A stretch of 64,000 nucleotides of DNA from Micromonospora gifhornensis. GTDB lineage: Bacteria > Actinomycetota > Actinomycetes > Mycobacteriales > Micromonosporaceae. Shown one piece after another: positions 45,846 to 54,558 of this stretch (within the stretch, counting starts at the first letter, position 1; every line of letters begins with the position of its first letter). The notes beneath the pieces were generated by a model. The model saw nothing but the letters and a program-made list of their open reading frames with translations, did not search any database and was not told the DNA's origin. The translations under genes and the position numbers were made by a program. The DNA lies in the NCBI RefSeq assembly GCF_016863515.1, contig NZ_BOPA01000014.1, forward strand, positions 186,001 to 250,000. Direction: 5' to 3'.

Positions 45846-45911
45846 GGGGTGAGTCAATCAGGAACCGGCGGCACCGCTGCCAGCCGGGGCACCAGGCGTA
45901 CGGAGGACGGC

Positions 45912-46529
45912 ATGGCGAAGGTCGTGATCATTGGTGATGTCGGCGGATGTGCCGATCAGCTGTCTCAGGCGGTGGCGTCCGCGCAGGTCGACCCGGATGC
46001 CGTGGTGATCCAGGTCGGCGACCTGATCGACCGTGGGCCGGACAGCCCCGGCGTGCTGGCCTTCGTTCGGCGACGGCTGGAGGATCCGCGGCGGTGGATC
46101 CAGCTCGTCGGTAACCACGAATCGCAGTACCTGGGTGCGGAGATGTTCTGGCCGCAGCGGCTGCCCGACGAGGACGCCGCACTGCTGAAAAGCTGGTGGC
46201 TACGGGATCGCCTGCGGGGCGCCGCCGCAGTGCGCACCGCCGACGGAGAAGAACTCCTGGTCACGCACGCCGGTCTGGCCGTCGACGCGTGGCGGAAGCT
46301 GGGTGAGCCGGTGGCCGCTGCCACCACCGCGGAGCTGCTCAACACCCGGCCCGAGGACATCCTGTGGCACGAACGCGGACCGCTGTGGGCCGAGGCGGGC
46401 CCGGATCTGTACGACTCCTGGCTGCACGCGGCCGAGCCCCCGCCCTTCGGCGTCGACCCCCAACACGGACGCGATGGCGCACCGCAGTGGTCACCGTTGG
46501 TGTTCGACGACGCCACCGTACTTACCTGA
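45912..46529 (+). CDS. calcineurin-like metallophosphatase, altered metal site
   Basis: A 205-residue metallophosphoesterase of the PPP-like group: GDLIDRGPDS, GNHE and THAGL motifs are in place. The first motif, usually GDxHG, reads GDVGG, so D9 is kept but the metal-binding histidine is glycine. Activity could be altered. ATG at 45912 with GGAGG upstream; it diverges from the alpha/beta hydrolase. Confidence 0.82.
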   Translation: MAKVVIIGDVGGCADQLSQAVASAQVDPDAVVIQVGDLIDRGPDSPGVLAFVRRRLEDPRRWIQLVGNHESQYLGAEMFWPQRLPDEDAALLKSWWLRDRLRGAAAVRTADGEELLVTHAGLAVDAWRKLGEPVAAATTAELLNTRPEDILWHERGPLWAEAGPDLYDSWLHAAEPPPFGVDPQHGRDGAPQWSPLVFDDATVLT

Positions 46530-46580
46530 CCGCAGCGGACCATCTGTCGTGCGTTGCACAGTCGGCAGCATGTGGAGTGT

Positions 46581-47003
46581 TCACCGGCCGGTGGCGGGAA
46601 GGTCCTCACCGCTGATCACGAAGCACCCGAACATCTCGCTGAGGACGCTCTGCTGGTGTGTCGTCAGCGGGTTCACGAAGACCGCGACGCCGACCTGCGC
46701 AGCCCGGCATGCTGTCGCGATCTCGCGTGCCTTGCCAGGGCTGAGCAGCGTCCGCCGGGAGAACGGCAGGCTCATCTTCGCCGCACCGCCGTGTGAGACA
46801 CCGCGCCGCTGGACGTGCCGACTCACGACCCGCCCACCGTACGCCTGCACCGACGTCGCCAGTAGATCGAGCTTCGCGCCGATCCCGGTGTCCTTCGCCG
46901 AGAACAGGCCCACGAGCACCACGTCGGCGTCCGCCAGCACGGAGGTCGGTGGCCTGGGGGGATCTCGCCGCACGTTGCCATGGTGCCAGATGACGCTCGA
47001 CAT
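46581..47003 (-). CDS. stand-alone HflX N-terminal-like domain
   Basis: A 140-residue protein resembling only the N-terminal domain of the ribosome-associated GTPase HflX: VVLVGLFSAKDTGIGAKLDLLATSVQAYGGRVVSRHVQRRG, then a segment with SPGKAREIATACRAAQVGVAVFVNPLTTHQQSVLSEMFG. HflX binds the ribosome through this region; the GTPase domain is missing. ATG at 47003; the longer frame that continues to 47537 lies over the divergent coiled-coil gene and is shadow. Could be a ribosome-hibernation or regulatory factor. Confidence 0.65.
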   Translation of the reverse strand: MSSVIWHHGNVRRDPPRPPTSVLADADVVLVGLFSAKDTGIGAKLDLLATSVQAYGGRVVSRHVQRRGVSHGGAAKMSLPFSRRTLLSPGKAREIATACRAAQVGVAVFVNPLTTHQQSVLSEMFGCFVISGEDLPATGR

Positions 47004-47106
47004 GCGCCGGCCGACACCGACGCGGCACCCGGTCCAGGGCGATCCGGTTGACATGTTCGCCATGCTGATTCCGCACGCCCATCTCCGGATCAGGCGAGGA
47101 GAAGCT

Positions 47107-47610
47107 ATGCGCAAGCCGGTCAAGACTGCCGCCGTCCTTGTCGGGCTCGGTGTCGGCGTCGCAATCGGTCCCGCCCTCGGCCCGGTCGCTGTCTGGTCGG
47201 GTGCCGTGATCGTTGTGCTCGGTCTCGCGCTCGGCATGGTCGGTACGGGCGAATCCGACCTCGTCGGGGACGGCCTGGTGGACCACGACGGGGACGCCGG
47301 GGGGCCCGGCGACACGACGAACGCAGGCGCTGCCCCACAACGGCAGAACCGCCAACGACCCACCCTCAGCGGCCTGGGCACCCGGGTGGAACAGATCCTC
47401 AAACTCGCCGAGGAGCAGGCCAATGACCACCGTGCCGAGGCGCAGCGCGAGAGCGAGGCGATCGTGACTTCCGCCCGACAGGAGGCCGAAGCGATCCTGA
47501 ACCGAGCACACGAGCAGGCAGCCGGAATTGCCGGCACCCGCCCGGATCTGTCTGCGGTTCGGCCGGCCGAGGCGGCGTCATCGAGCGAGAATCCGCACCG
47601 CTCCGCCTGA
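47107..47610 (+). CDS. membrane-anchored coiled-coil protein (DivIVA/ATP-synthase-b-like)
   Basis: A 167-residue protein with a hydrophobic N-terminus (about 8-42, two short membrane segments), an acidic linker rich in Asp/Gly, and a C-terminal coiled coil (TRVEQILKLAEEQANDHRAEAQ through ILNRAHEQ). The coiled coil resembles those of DivIVA-like polarity proteins. GAGGAG lies 6 bases before the ATG at 47107. It diverges from the HflX-like gene. Confidence 0.7.
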   Translation: MRKPVKTAAVLVGLGVGVAIGPALGPVAVWSGAVIVVLGLALGMVGTGESDLVGDGLVDHDGDAGGPGDTTNAGAAPQRQNRQRPTLSGLGTRVEQILKLAEEQANDHRAEAQRESEAIVTSARQEAEAILNRAHEQAAGIAGTRPDLSAVRPAEAASSSENPHRSA

Positions 47611-47673
47611 CGGAGGCGGAGGCACCGTACGATCCGGTTTCGCAGGCGGATTCCCGAAAGCCGACCGGTTGTG

Positions 47674-47705
47674 GTGGCCCCGGGCGGTCAAAGGCCCGGG
47701 GCCAC
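47674..47705. terminator. hairpin terminator after the coiled-coil gene
   Basis: A 12-bp perfect inverted repeat (47674-47685, 47694-47705) 64 bases after the stop at 47610. The remaining 47706-47920 shows no gene; operator-like repeats follow. Confidence 0.6.
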
Positions 47706-47920
47706 GCTTGCCGATTCGCGTCGGGTCACGATCCCCCCTGATGCGCTGCGGCCGTACCGGCTCTCAACCCCCCATTGCCGGTGCCAGAGTTCTGTGGTGC
47801 GGACTCTGGGCTGGCTTGCGCATCCCCCGTTTCGTCCCCTCCGCGATCGGCGTCACCGCCCGACTATGCGGTATGTGGCGTCGACATACCTGATGTCGGG
47901 TTCACCTGTTGCTTCACTAT

Positions 47921-48035
47921 GGTTGTCCGCTACGGTGTCACTGCCACAACAGTGGTCGGGTGCGGCCAGTCAAGCACGTGAGCGGCGCCAATCGCAACCA
48001 TTGTGGATAGAGCGCCCGCACTCGACCACAATGGT
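47921..48035. promoter_or_regulatory. operator-like repeats upstream of the XRE gene
   Basis: ACCATTGTGG (47997-48006) faces CCACAATGGT (48026-48035) as a 10-bp inverted pair 30 bases before the XRE start; a related CCACAACAGTGG sits at 47944-47955. GGTTGTCCGCT (47921-47931) and a one-mismatch ACCGTTGTGG recur upstream of the ImmA-like gene. Confidence 0.5.
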
Positions 48036-48064
48036 GGTGCGCGGGGTTTGATCAGGAGGGGGCC

Positions 48065-48484
48065 ATGGCCGACTGTGCCAACGGGTCGTTCGCGGCCCGG
48101 CTACGGCACCTGTTCGACACCTGTCGCAAGCCCGGCACAGGCAAGCCGTACACACCGGACGAGGTGGCAAAGGCAACGGGGTTGTCGACCAGCTATGTCA
48201 ACTACCTCCTCAATGGGCAGAGAGACAATCCCACGCGGTCGGCTATCCAGCAGTTAGCGAACTTCTTCCGAGTGCAGCCGAACTATTTCTTCGACTCGGT
48301 CGCACCGGACGCCGTCAGCGCGAACGTCGAGATGGAGGCCGATCCTGACCTTGAGACCATCACGGTGCTCGCCCGACGGATGCCTGCCGGGCCGTCTCGG
48401 GCGAGCCTGCGCGCGATAGTCGAACAGGTCGCCGCACTGGAGGCGCAGAGCAAGGCATCGGGTCGGCGAAACCAGCCAGAGTAG
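48065..48484 (+). CDS. XRE-family helix-turn-helix protein
   Basis: A 139-residue DNA-binding protein with an XRE helix-turn-helix: KPYTPDEVAKATGLSTSYVNYLLNGQRDNPTRSAIQQLANFF. AGGAGG precedes the ATG. Downstream lie an ImmA-like peptidase and a MAB_1171c-like membrane protein, a set often found together in actinomycetes. By analogy with ImmR/ImmA, the peptidase may cleave this regulator. Confidence 0.85.
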   Translation: MADCANGSFAARLRHLFDTCRKPGTGKPYTPDEVAKATGLSTSYVNYLLNGQRDNPTRSAIQQLANFFRVQPNYFFDSVAPDAVSANVEMEADPDLETITVLARRMPAGPSRASLRAIVEQVAALEAQSKASGRRNQPE

Positions 48485-48492
48485 GCCGGGCC

Positions 48493-49104
48493 TCAGCGCA
48501 GCAGAATGAACGTCGGCACTGCGACGAGCAGACCGACGATGGTGCCGGCGAGGACCTGACCGGTGGTGTGCTCGCCCAACTGGACCCGTGACCAGCCGAC
48601 GAGCGCCACCACGGGCACCGACACCAGGAGCGTCGGACCGAACTCGATCACAAGTACCGCGGCGGAGCTCGCGGCCACCGCCGCGTGGATGCTGAGTTTC
48701 CAGAAGAGGTTGACGACGGTGACTGCCACGCCGATGGCGAGCATCACGACAACCATGGCGAGGAGTCGTCGGGGAGCGTCGAAGCTGACCATCAGGGCAA
48801 TGCCGGTGATGACCGACAACAATCCGTAGACCAGCGGAGTTCGCCGCTGCTCACGGACCCGAATGTGATGGTCCGTCAGCCGACCACGACGTACGCCCCA
48901 CCAGATCAGACTGTTCGGGATGACGGCGCAGAAAAGCGCTCCGGTCAGCGCCCATGGCAGGCCTTCACGGATCGACGGAGCGCTGGCCGTTCCGACCACA
49001 ACGGGCATGACAGCGGCCAGGAGGGCAGGCGCGAGCACTTCGGTCGCGATGCGAGCCACACGGTGGGCCGGTCGTCGAGCCTGACTGCTGATAGCTACGG
49101 TCAC
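48493..49104 (-). CDS. PAP2-like membrane phosphatase
   Basis: A 203-residue membrane protein with about six hydrophobic segments and the PAP2 C-terminal signature SRVQLGEHTTGQVLAG (acid-phosphatase motif 3). Motif 1 is REQRRTP and motif 2 SIHAA, both shortened from the usual KxxxxxxRP and PSGH. GTG at 49104 chosen. It lies opposite to, and between, the XRE and ImmA-like genes. Confidence 0.7.
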   Translation of the reverse strand: MTVAISSQARRPAHRVARIATEVLAPALLAAVMPVVVGTASAPSIREGLPWALTGALFCAVIPNSLIWWGVRRGRLTDHHIRVREQRRTPLVYGLLSVITGIALMVSFDAPRRLLAMVVVMLAIGVAVTVVNLFWKLSIHAAVAASSAAVLVIEFGPTLLVSVPVVALVGWSRVQLGEHTTGQVLAGTIVGLLVAVPTFILLR

Positions 49105-49205
49105 ATCTGCATTCTGCTCCCAGCGGTCGAACCTCCACGAACTATCGCTCGATGGAACTCCCCGGAACCGGCTTCGTCTAGCTAAGCTGCCAGCTTGCGT
49201 CTGCC

Positions 49206-49224
49206 ACCGTTGTGGTTGTCCGCT
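49206..49224. promoter_or_regulatory. operator-like motif upstream of the ImmA-like gene
   Basis: ACCGTTGTGG (49206-49215) followed by GGTTGTCCGCT (49214-49224) repeats elements found upstream of the XRE gene (47997-48035, 47921-47931), suggesting one shared regulator. Confidence 0.45.
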
Positions 49225-49321
49225 CGGCTGAACAATCGAGCGCCCTACCAGGACACCTGAACAAGCGGCAAGACGGTGTTCCGATGCGGGGCTCTCTACG
49301 CGGGGGGAGTGACAGTAGGCG

Positions 49322-49837
49322 ATGTGGCACCAACAACGTCGAATACATCGCCTCCTGCGCCAGCTTGAGTTCGACCTGCCGATGCCGCTGACGGTACAGG
49401 CACTGGTGGCGACCCTGGAGACGGTACGACATCGTCGCATTCAGTTCGTCGCCATGAACGTCGAGCAGACGGGGCCATGTGGACTGTGGGTGGCTACGGC
49501 CGAAGCCGACTATGTCCTCTACGGCCGCGACTCGCCGCCGATTCTCCGGCTCCAGACGATCCTGCACGAGCTGATGCACATCGCACTGCGGCATGCCGGC
49601 TATGCAGCTCTCTCGCGGGGGACGGGCCAGGTCGGCGGCTTTGGTGACACGCCGACGGAAGTCGTGCTCGCGCGTTCGACTTCGGCCTTCGGCGAGCAGC
49701 AGGAGCACGACGCAGAGCTGTTGGCAACCTACCTGGGTGCCCGGCTCGACGGCGGGGATCAGGTAGGCGCCTTTGAGGATCTGGCGGACGCAACGGCAGC
49801 GGTGATGTACCGCATAGCTGCCGTTCTGGCGGAGTAG
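49322..49837 (+). CDS. ImmA/IrrE-family metallopeptidase
   Basis: A 171-residue metallopeptidase-like protein with the zinc motif HELMH (in QTILHELMHIALRHAG) and a downstream acidic EQQEHDAELLATYLGARL that would give the third ligand. ImmA/IrrE proteins cleave XRE repressors to induce mobile elements or stress genes. It is followed 15 bases later by the MAB_1171c-like gene, so the two are likely co-transcribed. Confidence 0.85.
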   Translation: MWHQQRRIHRLLRQLEFDLPMPLTVQALVATLETVRHRRIQFVAMNVEQTGPCGLWVATAEADYVLYGRDSPPILRLQTILHELMHIALRHAGYAALSRGTGQVGGFGDTPTEVVLARSTSAFGEQQEHDAELLATYLGARLDGGDQVGAFEDLADATAAVMYRIAAVLAE

Positions 49838-49852
49838 ACGGGGAGAAGGCTC

Positions 49853-51091
49853 GTGGTGGTAGCAGCCGGACATGTAGTGGCGGCTGTGGTCGCCGCGGTG
49901 GCTCTGATCGTGAAGCTCTGGGCATTGCATCGAGATCCAGGTAACCGGAGGATCCTGGCGAAGGCGGGTATCTGTCTGGGATGCGGGATCGCGGTGACGG
50001 CCGGCTGGGCTCCTGTCCACAGCCTGATCGACAGGGTCTCGGGTGTGGCGAACCTGGCGAAGCCGATTGAGCACGGGTCGGCGCTGATCGCGGCCACCGC
50101 GATCCAGTTCCTGTTCCTTCATCTGGGTGACCCGGAGAAGGCGCGCAGGTTGATGCCACGGCGGCTGGTGTTCCTGGGCGTCGTGCTGGCTGTCATGATC
50201 GCGATGTTCCACGCCGCAGGCTTTCCTGAGTCGGAGCCGCTGCATTTCGCCGAACGCTACGGGGACATGCCGCAGGTCTCGATCTACATGCTCGCGTTCC
50301 TGCTCTACCTCGGGGTGACCGTTGTGGACATCCTGCGGATGTCGGTCGGATACGCGCGCTATGCCGGTACCCGGCTGAAGATCATCATGGGGTTGCTCAG
50401 CGCTGGTGCGGCGTTCGGCGCGGCGTTCGTCTCGCACAAGGCGCTGTTCCTCGGACTGAAGTTGGCCGACCTCGCACCTCCGTGGCCAGAGCCGGTGGTC
50501 ACCCAGACACTTGTCACGTTCTCGGTGGTGTTGATCTGTTCGAGCTTCGTTCTGGCGACGTTGTGGAAGGCGGTGGACGGCGTTCGAGCCTGGCCTCGTC
50601 GAAGCGCGATGTACCGGGACCTGCACGCGTTGTGGTATCTGCTGTACCAGGCGGTTCCGGACATCGTGCTGGTGACGCCGCGGCGGCCCAAGCGGGATCC
50701 GTGGTGGGTGTTCGGCGTGGAGCAGCGGCTGTACCGGCGATGTGTGGAGATCGGTGATGGCATCCAGGCCCTGGGGCCGCAGGATGCCCAGGTGAGGACC
50801 GCCGCTTCAGGCCGGGCGGCTGAACTCGGCTGGGACGAGGCCCGGGCGGCAGCGGCTGGTGAGGCGGCGGCGATTCTGGTTGCCGTACGGCGTCTCGAAC
50901 AAGGTCGTGTCGTTCGACGTGAGGTTGAACCTGACCTTGAGCCGCAGCCGGCGAAGGTTGCGCATGTCGACGTCGAGGCCGACGCCCGTAGGCTGGCGTT
51001 GATATCGATCTCGCTGTCTGAGCCATTGGTACGTGAAACCGTCGCCCGGTTCTCCGGTGAGCCCGCCTCCGGGGAGAGGGCGCGGCCCTGA
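49853..51091 (+). CDS. MAB_1171c-like integral membrane protein
   Basis: A 412-residue protein with about seven N-terminal transmembrane segments (to residue ~240) and a cytoplasmic C-terminal half (DLHALWYLLYQAVPDIVL..., VEQRLYRRCVEIGDGIQAL) with helical, arginine-rich character. This is the layout of the MAB_1171c 'putative transporter' family, whose function is unknown. It starts with GTG and follows the ImmA-like gene. Confidence 0.75.
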   Translation: MVVAAGHVVAAVVAAVALIVKLWALHRDPGNRRILAKAGICLGCGIAVTAGWAPVHSLIDRVSGVANLAKPIEHGSALIAATAIQFLFLHLGDPEKARRLMPRRLVFLGVVLAVMIAMFHAAGFPESEPLHFAERYGDMPQVSIYMLAFLLYLGVTVVDILRMSVGYARYAGTRLKIIMGLLSAGAAFGAAFVSHKALFLGLKLADLAPPWPEPVVTQTLVTFSVVLICSSFVLATLWKAVDGVRAWPRRSAMYRDLHALWYLLYQAVPDIVLVTPRRPKRDPWWVFGVEQRLYRRCVEIGDGIQALGPQDAQVRTAASGRAAELGWDEARAAAAGEAAAILVAVRRLEQGRVVRREVEPDLEPQPAKVAHVDVEADARRLALISISLSEPLVRETVARFSGEPASGERARP

Positions 51092-51214
51092 TGTTGTGGG
51101 GAGGGTGGGGTCCACAGGGGCTTCGACCTGCGGCCCGGGTGGAAGTTCAGCATTGCCGGCGGTACGGGCTGCCGTCGCGAGCCAGAGCTGACGCCCTGGG
51201 TTATCATTGCCGCT

Positions 51215-51250
51215 CAGGCGCTGCCCGTTCCCCCGTGCGGGCAGCGCCTG
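51215..51250. terminator. hairpin terminator after the MAB_1171c-like gene
   Basis: A 13-bp perfect inverted repeat (51215-51227, 51238-51250) with a 10-base loop, about 120 bases after the stop. No T-tract. Confidence 0.6.
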
Positions 51251-51303
51251 CTTTGCCTCCAAGGCGTTGACCGCGGCGGGGCTGGTGCTGGCCGGCCGGC
51301 GCG

Positions 51304-51573
51304 GTGTTGCTCACCGCGAAGTGGACGGTCAATCTTGCCGGGCTGCTCTGGGCGGCCGCCACCGCGGTCAGCGCGGTCGGCGTCGACCTACCGGACCGGC
51401 TCCGCCTCGCCGGAGTGCTGGCCGCACTGGCTGGCCTCGCCGCCGTCGCCGTTGTGTGGACCACCGGGACCAACGGCATGTCACCAACCCTGGAACAACT
51501 CGGCTACGCCCTCCAGCTACCCGTCATGATCTGGTACGGGTTGCTGGGCTGGCGGCTCGTACGGCGCCGGTGA
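51304..51573 (+). CDS. small two-helix membrane protein, hypothetical
   Basis: An 89-residue protein starting with GTG at 51304, with two predicted transmembrane helices (LAGVLAALAGLAAVAVVW and LPVMIWYGLLGWRLV). No family recognised and no clear ribosome site, so it may be spurious. A strong hairpin follows at 51576. Confidence 0.45.
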   Translation: MLLTAKWTVNLAGLLWAAATAVSAVGVDLPDRLRLAGVLAALAGLAAVAVVWTTGTNGMSPTLEQLGYALQLPVMIWYGLLGWRLVRRR

Positions 51574-51575
51574 CC

Positions 51576-51631
51576 AGCCATCCTCGTCCTGCGCCCCGGT
51601 GAACCCGTCGGTGCGTAGGACGAGGATGGCT
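51576..51631. terminator. bidirectional hairpin terminator
   Basis: A 15-bp perfect inverted repeat (51576-51590, 51617-51631) between the small membrane gene and the convergent protease gene. Confidence 0.65.
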
Positions 51632-51647
51632 CGGCAGTCGTGGGATT

Positions 51648-54320
51648 TCAGCTTCCGGTGCAGGTGGCGGTGGTTCCGCTGCCGTTACCGGCGCCCTGGA
51701 ATCCGAAACTGGTGGTCTGACCTGCGGTCAGTCGTCCGTTGTACTGCTCGTTCGTGACGGTGACGGTGCCGCTCGTACCGCTGCGGACGCCGTTCCAGAC
51801 ATTGACCACCGACGCGCCGCTCGGCAGGGTGAGGGTGACTCGCCAGCCGTTGAGCGCGGTGGTTCCCGCAGTGACGGTCACGTTGGCGACGAATCCGCCG
51901 TTCCACTGGTCCTGGACTATGTAGACCGCGGTGCAGGACGCGCCCGGCGGTGGGGTGGTCGGGGGTGGGGTGGTCGGAGGTGGTGTGGTGGGCGGCGGGG
52001 TGGTCGGGGGAGGCGTGGTGGGCGGAGGCGTGGTCGGGGGAGGCGTGGTGGGCGGCGGGGTGGTGGCCGGCGGACCGCCGTCGAGCGTCAGCTTCCAGCC
52101 GTCAAGCATGCCTGCGTACGGGGCGACATTCTCGACCCGTAGCTTCCAGGTGCCGGGTGTCGGCTTGCTCGACAGATCGAGGATGAAGGCTTCGCGGGAG
52201 TGTGCCCGATACGACCCGACGAGGCTTTCCTTGAGCAGGAAGGCCTGTCCGTCCGGCGCGATGAGGGAGAGTCGGAGGTCCCGGTTGTACTGGTGAGTGA
52301 TGTTGGTTTCGACGTAGCTGGTGGTGGACGGTGCCCGGCCGCAGTCGGTCACGCTGATCGGCGATTCGATCGTGCCGTTCTCCGGGATCCGTACGTCGGC
52401 GGTGGCGATACCGCCGCAGGCCGGCGGCGGGAGGTCGACGCCCGCCAGGTTGAGTGTCCACGAGTCGAGGAACCCGGTGCCCTGGTTCATGTTGTCGCTG
52501 ACGTAGAGCTGCCAGGTGCCGTTCGCCGTCTCCGACGACAGGTCGTTGGTGAACGTGTAGTCGACGCGCGTGGCGTCTCCGCCGGTGTGATCCAACAGGT
52601 AGTACCAGTCGCCGCTGGGTGAGATCAGCCGCACGTCGAGTTGACTGACGTTGGCGTGGGCGATGTGCACCTCGATCGTGCTGTTGCGGGCGGCGGCACC
52701 GGGACAGCCGGTGATGGTGATGGGGGCGCGCAGGTTGTAGCTCTCGCTGATCACGCGGTCGGTGCCGTCCGATGCGACGCAGCCGGGCGTATTGTCGATG
52801 CGCAACTGGTAGGCCAGCGGCCGGATCGCGCTGGTTCCGGTGCCGATCACCGAGATGGTGTAGCTGCCGGCCAGCATGGTCGCTGCGGTGCTGATCGTGA
52901 GTGTGGTGCTTCCGTTCGACGAGATGTTCGGTGGGTTGAAGGTGGCCGTCACACCGTCGGGCAGGCCGCTGACCGCCAGTGAGACCGGTTGGGCGGCGCC
53001 CCGGGTGACAGTGCCGGTGATCGTGGTCGAGACGGTGCCACCGGGCGTGACGGCGCCCTCGGCCGGGGTGGCGGTCAGGGTGAAGTCGTCAGCCGGGACT
53101 GTGGCGCTGACGTGGAGCAGCCGGTTCGGTGAGCCGATGCCCGCGTCGGTCACCACGCCGGGGGTGGCGTCGTCCAGGAGCGCCTGGGTCACCTGCGCCG
53201 GGGTGTAGGTGGGGTTGTTGGCCAGGACGAGCGCGGCGGCCCCGGCGACGTGCGGGGCAGCCATCGACGTACCGGAGGCGGTTCGGGTGGCGGTGTTGCT
53301 GTCGATGAACGCCGAGGGGATGTCGACGCCGGGTGCGAACAGGTCCACACACGTACCGATGTTGGAGAAGGCTGCGCGTGCATCGTTGGGGCCGGTGGCG
53401 GCCACGGTGATCGCCTCGGGGACGGAGGCCGGGGTGGTTGTGCACGCGTCGGCGCCGTCCTCGTTGCCCGCCGACACCACGTAGGTCACGCCGTCGGCGA
53501 TCGACCGTTGCACGGCGTCGACCATGGGCTGGTACGCCACGCCGCCGAGGCTCATGTTCGCCACCGCCAGTTCGCCCGGGTCGTGGTCGCCGGTCACCCA
53601 GTCGACCCCGGCGATCACCTGTGCGGAGGTGCCCCGGCCGATGCAGTTGAACACCCGTACGGCCACCAGTTGCACGTCCTTGGCCACCCCGTAGGTGGTG
53701 CCGCCGAGTGTGCCGGCCACGTGGGTGCCGTGGCCGTAGCAGTCGTTGGCCTCGGCATCGTTGTCGACGAAGTCCCAGCCGGACACGGCCCGCCCACCGA
53801 AGTCGGTGTGGGTCGCGTTGATGCCGGAGTCGATGACGTACGCCCGTACGGCCGGTGTGACCCGGGGGTAGGTGAACGAGTTGTCCAGCGGCAACGCGCG
53901 CTGGTCGATGCGGTCCAGACCCCAGGACGGGGTGGGGCTCTGCACGTCCGCCACGGAGACCGTGTGGTTCTGCGTCACCGAGGCCACCGCCGGGTTGGCG
54001 GCGAGCCGGCGTGCACCGCGTTCGGAGAGTCGGGCCTCGAAGCCCCGCAGGGCGTGCCGGTAGACCTGGCCGACGTTGCCGCCCTGCCGTTCGGCGAGGG
54101 TACGGGCGGTGGTGTCCACGGCCTTGGCTCCGACGGCGGCATCCCGCAACACGACGATGTAGGAGCCGGTCACGGCGCTCGGGCCGCCCGCGGCGAGGAT
54201 CTGCCCCTCGGCCGGGGCGGTCACCGCGGGCGCGGCGGCTGCGGTGAGGGCCAGCACGATCGCTGCGGCCACGATGCCTGAGCGGAGCAGGGAGCGACTA
54301 CGTTGTCCAGCCGGTGTCAT
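51648..54320 (-). CDS. secreted subtilisin-like protease with two P-domains and CBM2
   Basis: An 890-residue exported serine protease. A signal peptide (about 1-35) is followed by an I9-type propeptide (about 50-125) and the S8 catalytic domain with aspartate in AYVIDSGIN, histidine in GHGTHVAGT and serine in [10 protein letters not shown] linker/Ig-like region (about 410-510) precedes two P-domains (about 520-640 and 650-750; [33 protein letters not shown]), a PTTPP-repeat linker, and a C-terminal family-2 carbohydrate-binding module (about 795-890; [21 protein letters not shown]). The CBM2 would tether it to cellulose or chitin. Protease plus CBM2 is an unusual combination. Confidence 0.9.
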   Translation of the reverse strand: MTPAGQRSRSLLRSGIVAAAIVLALTAAAAPAVTAPAEGQILAAGGPSAVTGSYIVVLRDAAVGAKAVDTTARTLAERQGGNVGQVYRHALRGFEARLSERGARRLAANPAVASVTQNHTVSVADVQSPTPSWGLDRIDQRALPLDNSFTYPRVTPAVRAYVIDSGINATHTDFGGRAVSGWDFVDNDAEANDCYGHGTHVAGTLGGTTYGVAKDVQLVAVRVFNCIGRGTSAQVIAGVDWVTGDHDPGELAVANMSLGGVAYQPMVDAVQRSIADGVTYVVSAGNEDGADACTTTPASVPEAITVAATGPNDARAAFSNIGTCVDLFAPGVDIPSAFIDSNTATRTASGTSMAAPHVAGAAALVLANNPTYTPAQVTQALLDDATPGVVTDAGIGSPNRLLHVSATVPADDFTLTATPAEGAVTPGGTVSTTITGTVTRGAAQPVSLAVSGLPDGVTATFNPPNISSNGSTTLTISTAATMLAGSYTISVIGTGTSAIRPLAYQLRIDNTPGCVASDGTDRVISESYNLRAPITITGCPGAAARNSTIEVHIAHANVSQLDVRLISPSGDWYYLLDHTGGDATRVDYTFTNDLSSETANGTWQLYVSDNMNQGTGFLDSWTLNLAGVDLPPPACGGIATADVRIPENGTIESPISVTDCGRAPSTTSYVETNITHQYNRDLRLSLIAPDGQAFLLKESLVGSYRAHSREAFILDLSSKPTPGTWKLRVENVAPYAGMLDGWKLTLDGGPPATTPPPTTPPPTTPPPTTPPPTTPPPTTPPPTTPPPTTPPPGASCTAVYIVQDQWNGGFVANVTVTAGTTALNGWRVTLTLPSGASVVNVWNGVRSGTSGTVTVTNEQYNGRLTAGQTTSFGFQGAGNGSGTTATCTGS

Positions 54321-54493
54321 GTCTACCTTCCCTGGCGAGGGCCACGCGCCCAGAACCGACCGCGTGGGGATCGCCCGGCGCTCGTCGGCGAACGACCACC
54401 GGAGACGTTGGTCGGTGGGCCCCGGTGTGAGAGGGGGTGCCCCTTCGGTCGACTGTGGCTCAGCACGGTCGCGAAGTGACCTGCGTCGATATC

Positions 54494-54522
54494 ACAATCG
54501 TTCATGATTGTTTCGCTGTCAA
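54494..54522 (-). promoter_or_regulatory. promoter of the protease gene with overlapping palindrome
   Basis: On the reverse strand, TTGACA (54517-54522) and GATTGT (54494-54499) are spaced 17 bp. The -10 is one arm of ACAATC-N6-GATTGT (54494-54511), a possible repressor site. Confidence 0.5.
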
Positions 54523-54558
54523 CGAAAGATTCTGTGGGTGAGACCAACGACGAAGCGG

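Noticed and set aside
47004..47537. Upstream extension of the reverse HflX-like frame
   Set aside because: Its sequence is compositionally a shadow of the divergent coiled-coil gene, and the first sensible start is at 47003.
47706..48064. Small forward open frames in the gap upstream of the XRE gene
   Set aside because: No ribosome sites or recognisable motifs; the region is better explained by operator repeats.
51950..52070. Short GC-rich tandem repeats
   Set aside because: They encode the PTTPP-type linker of the protease, in frame, and are not a CRISPR array or mobile element.
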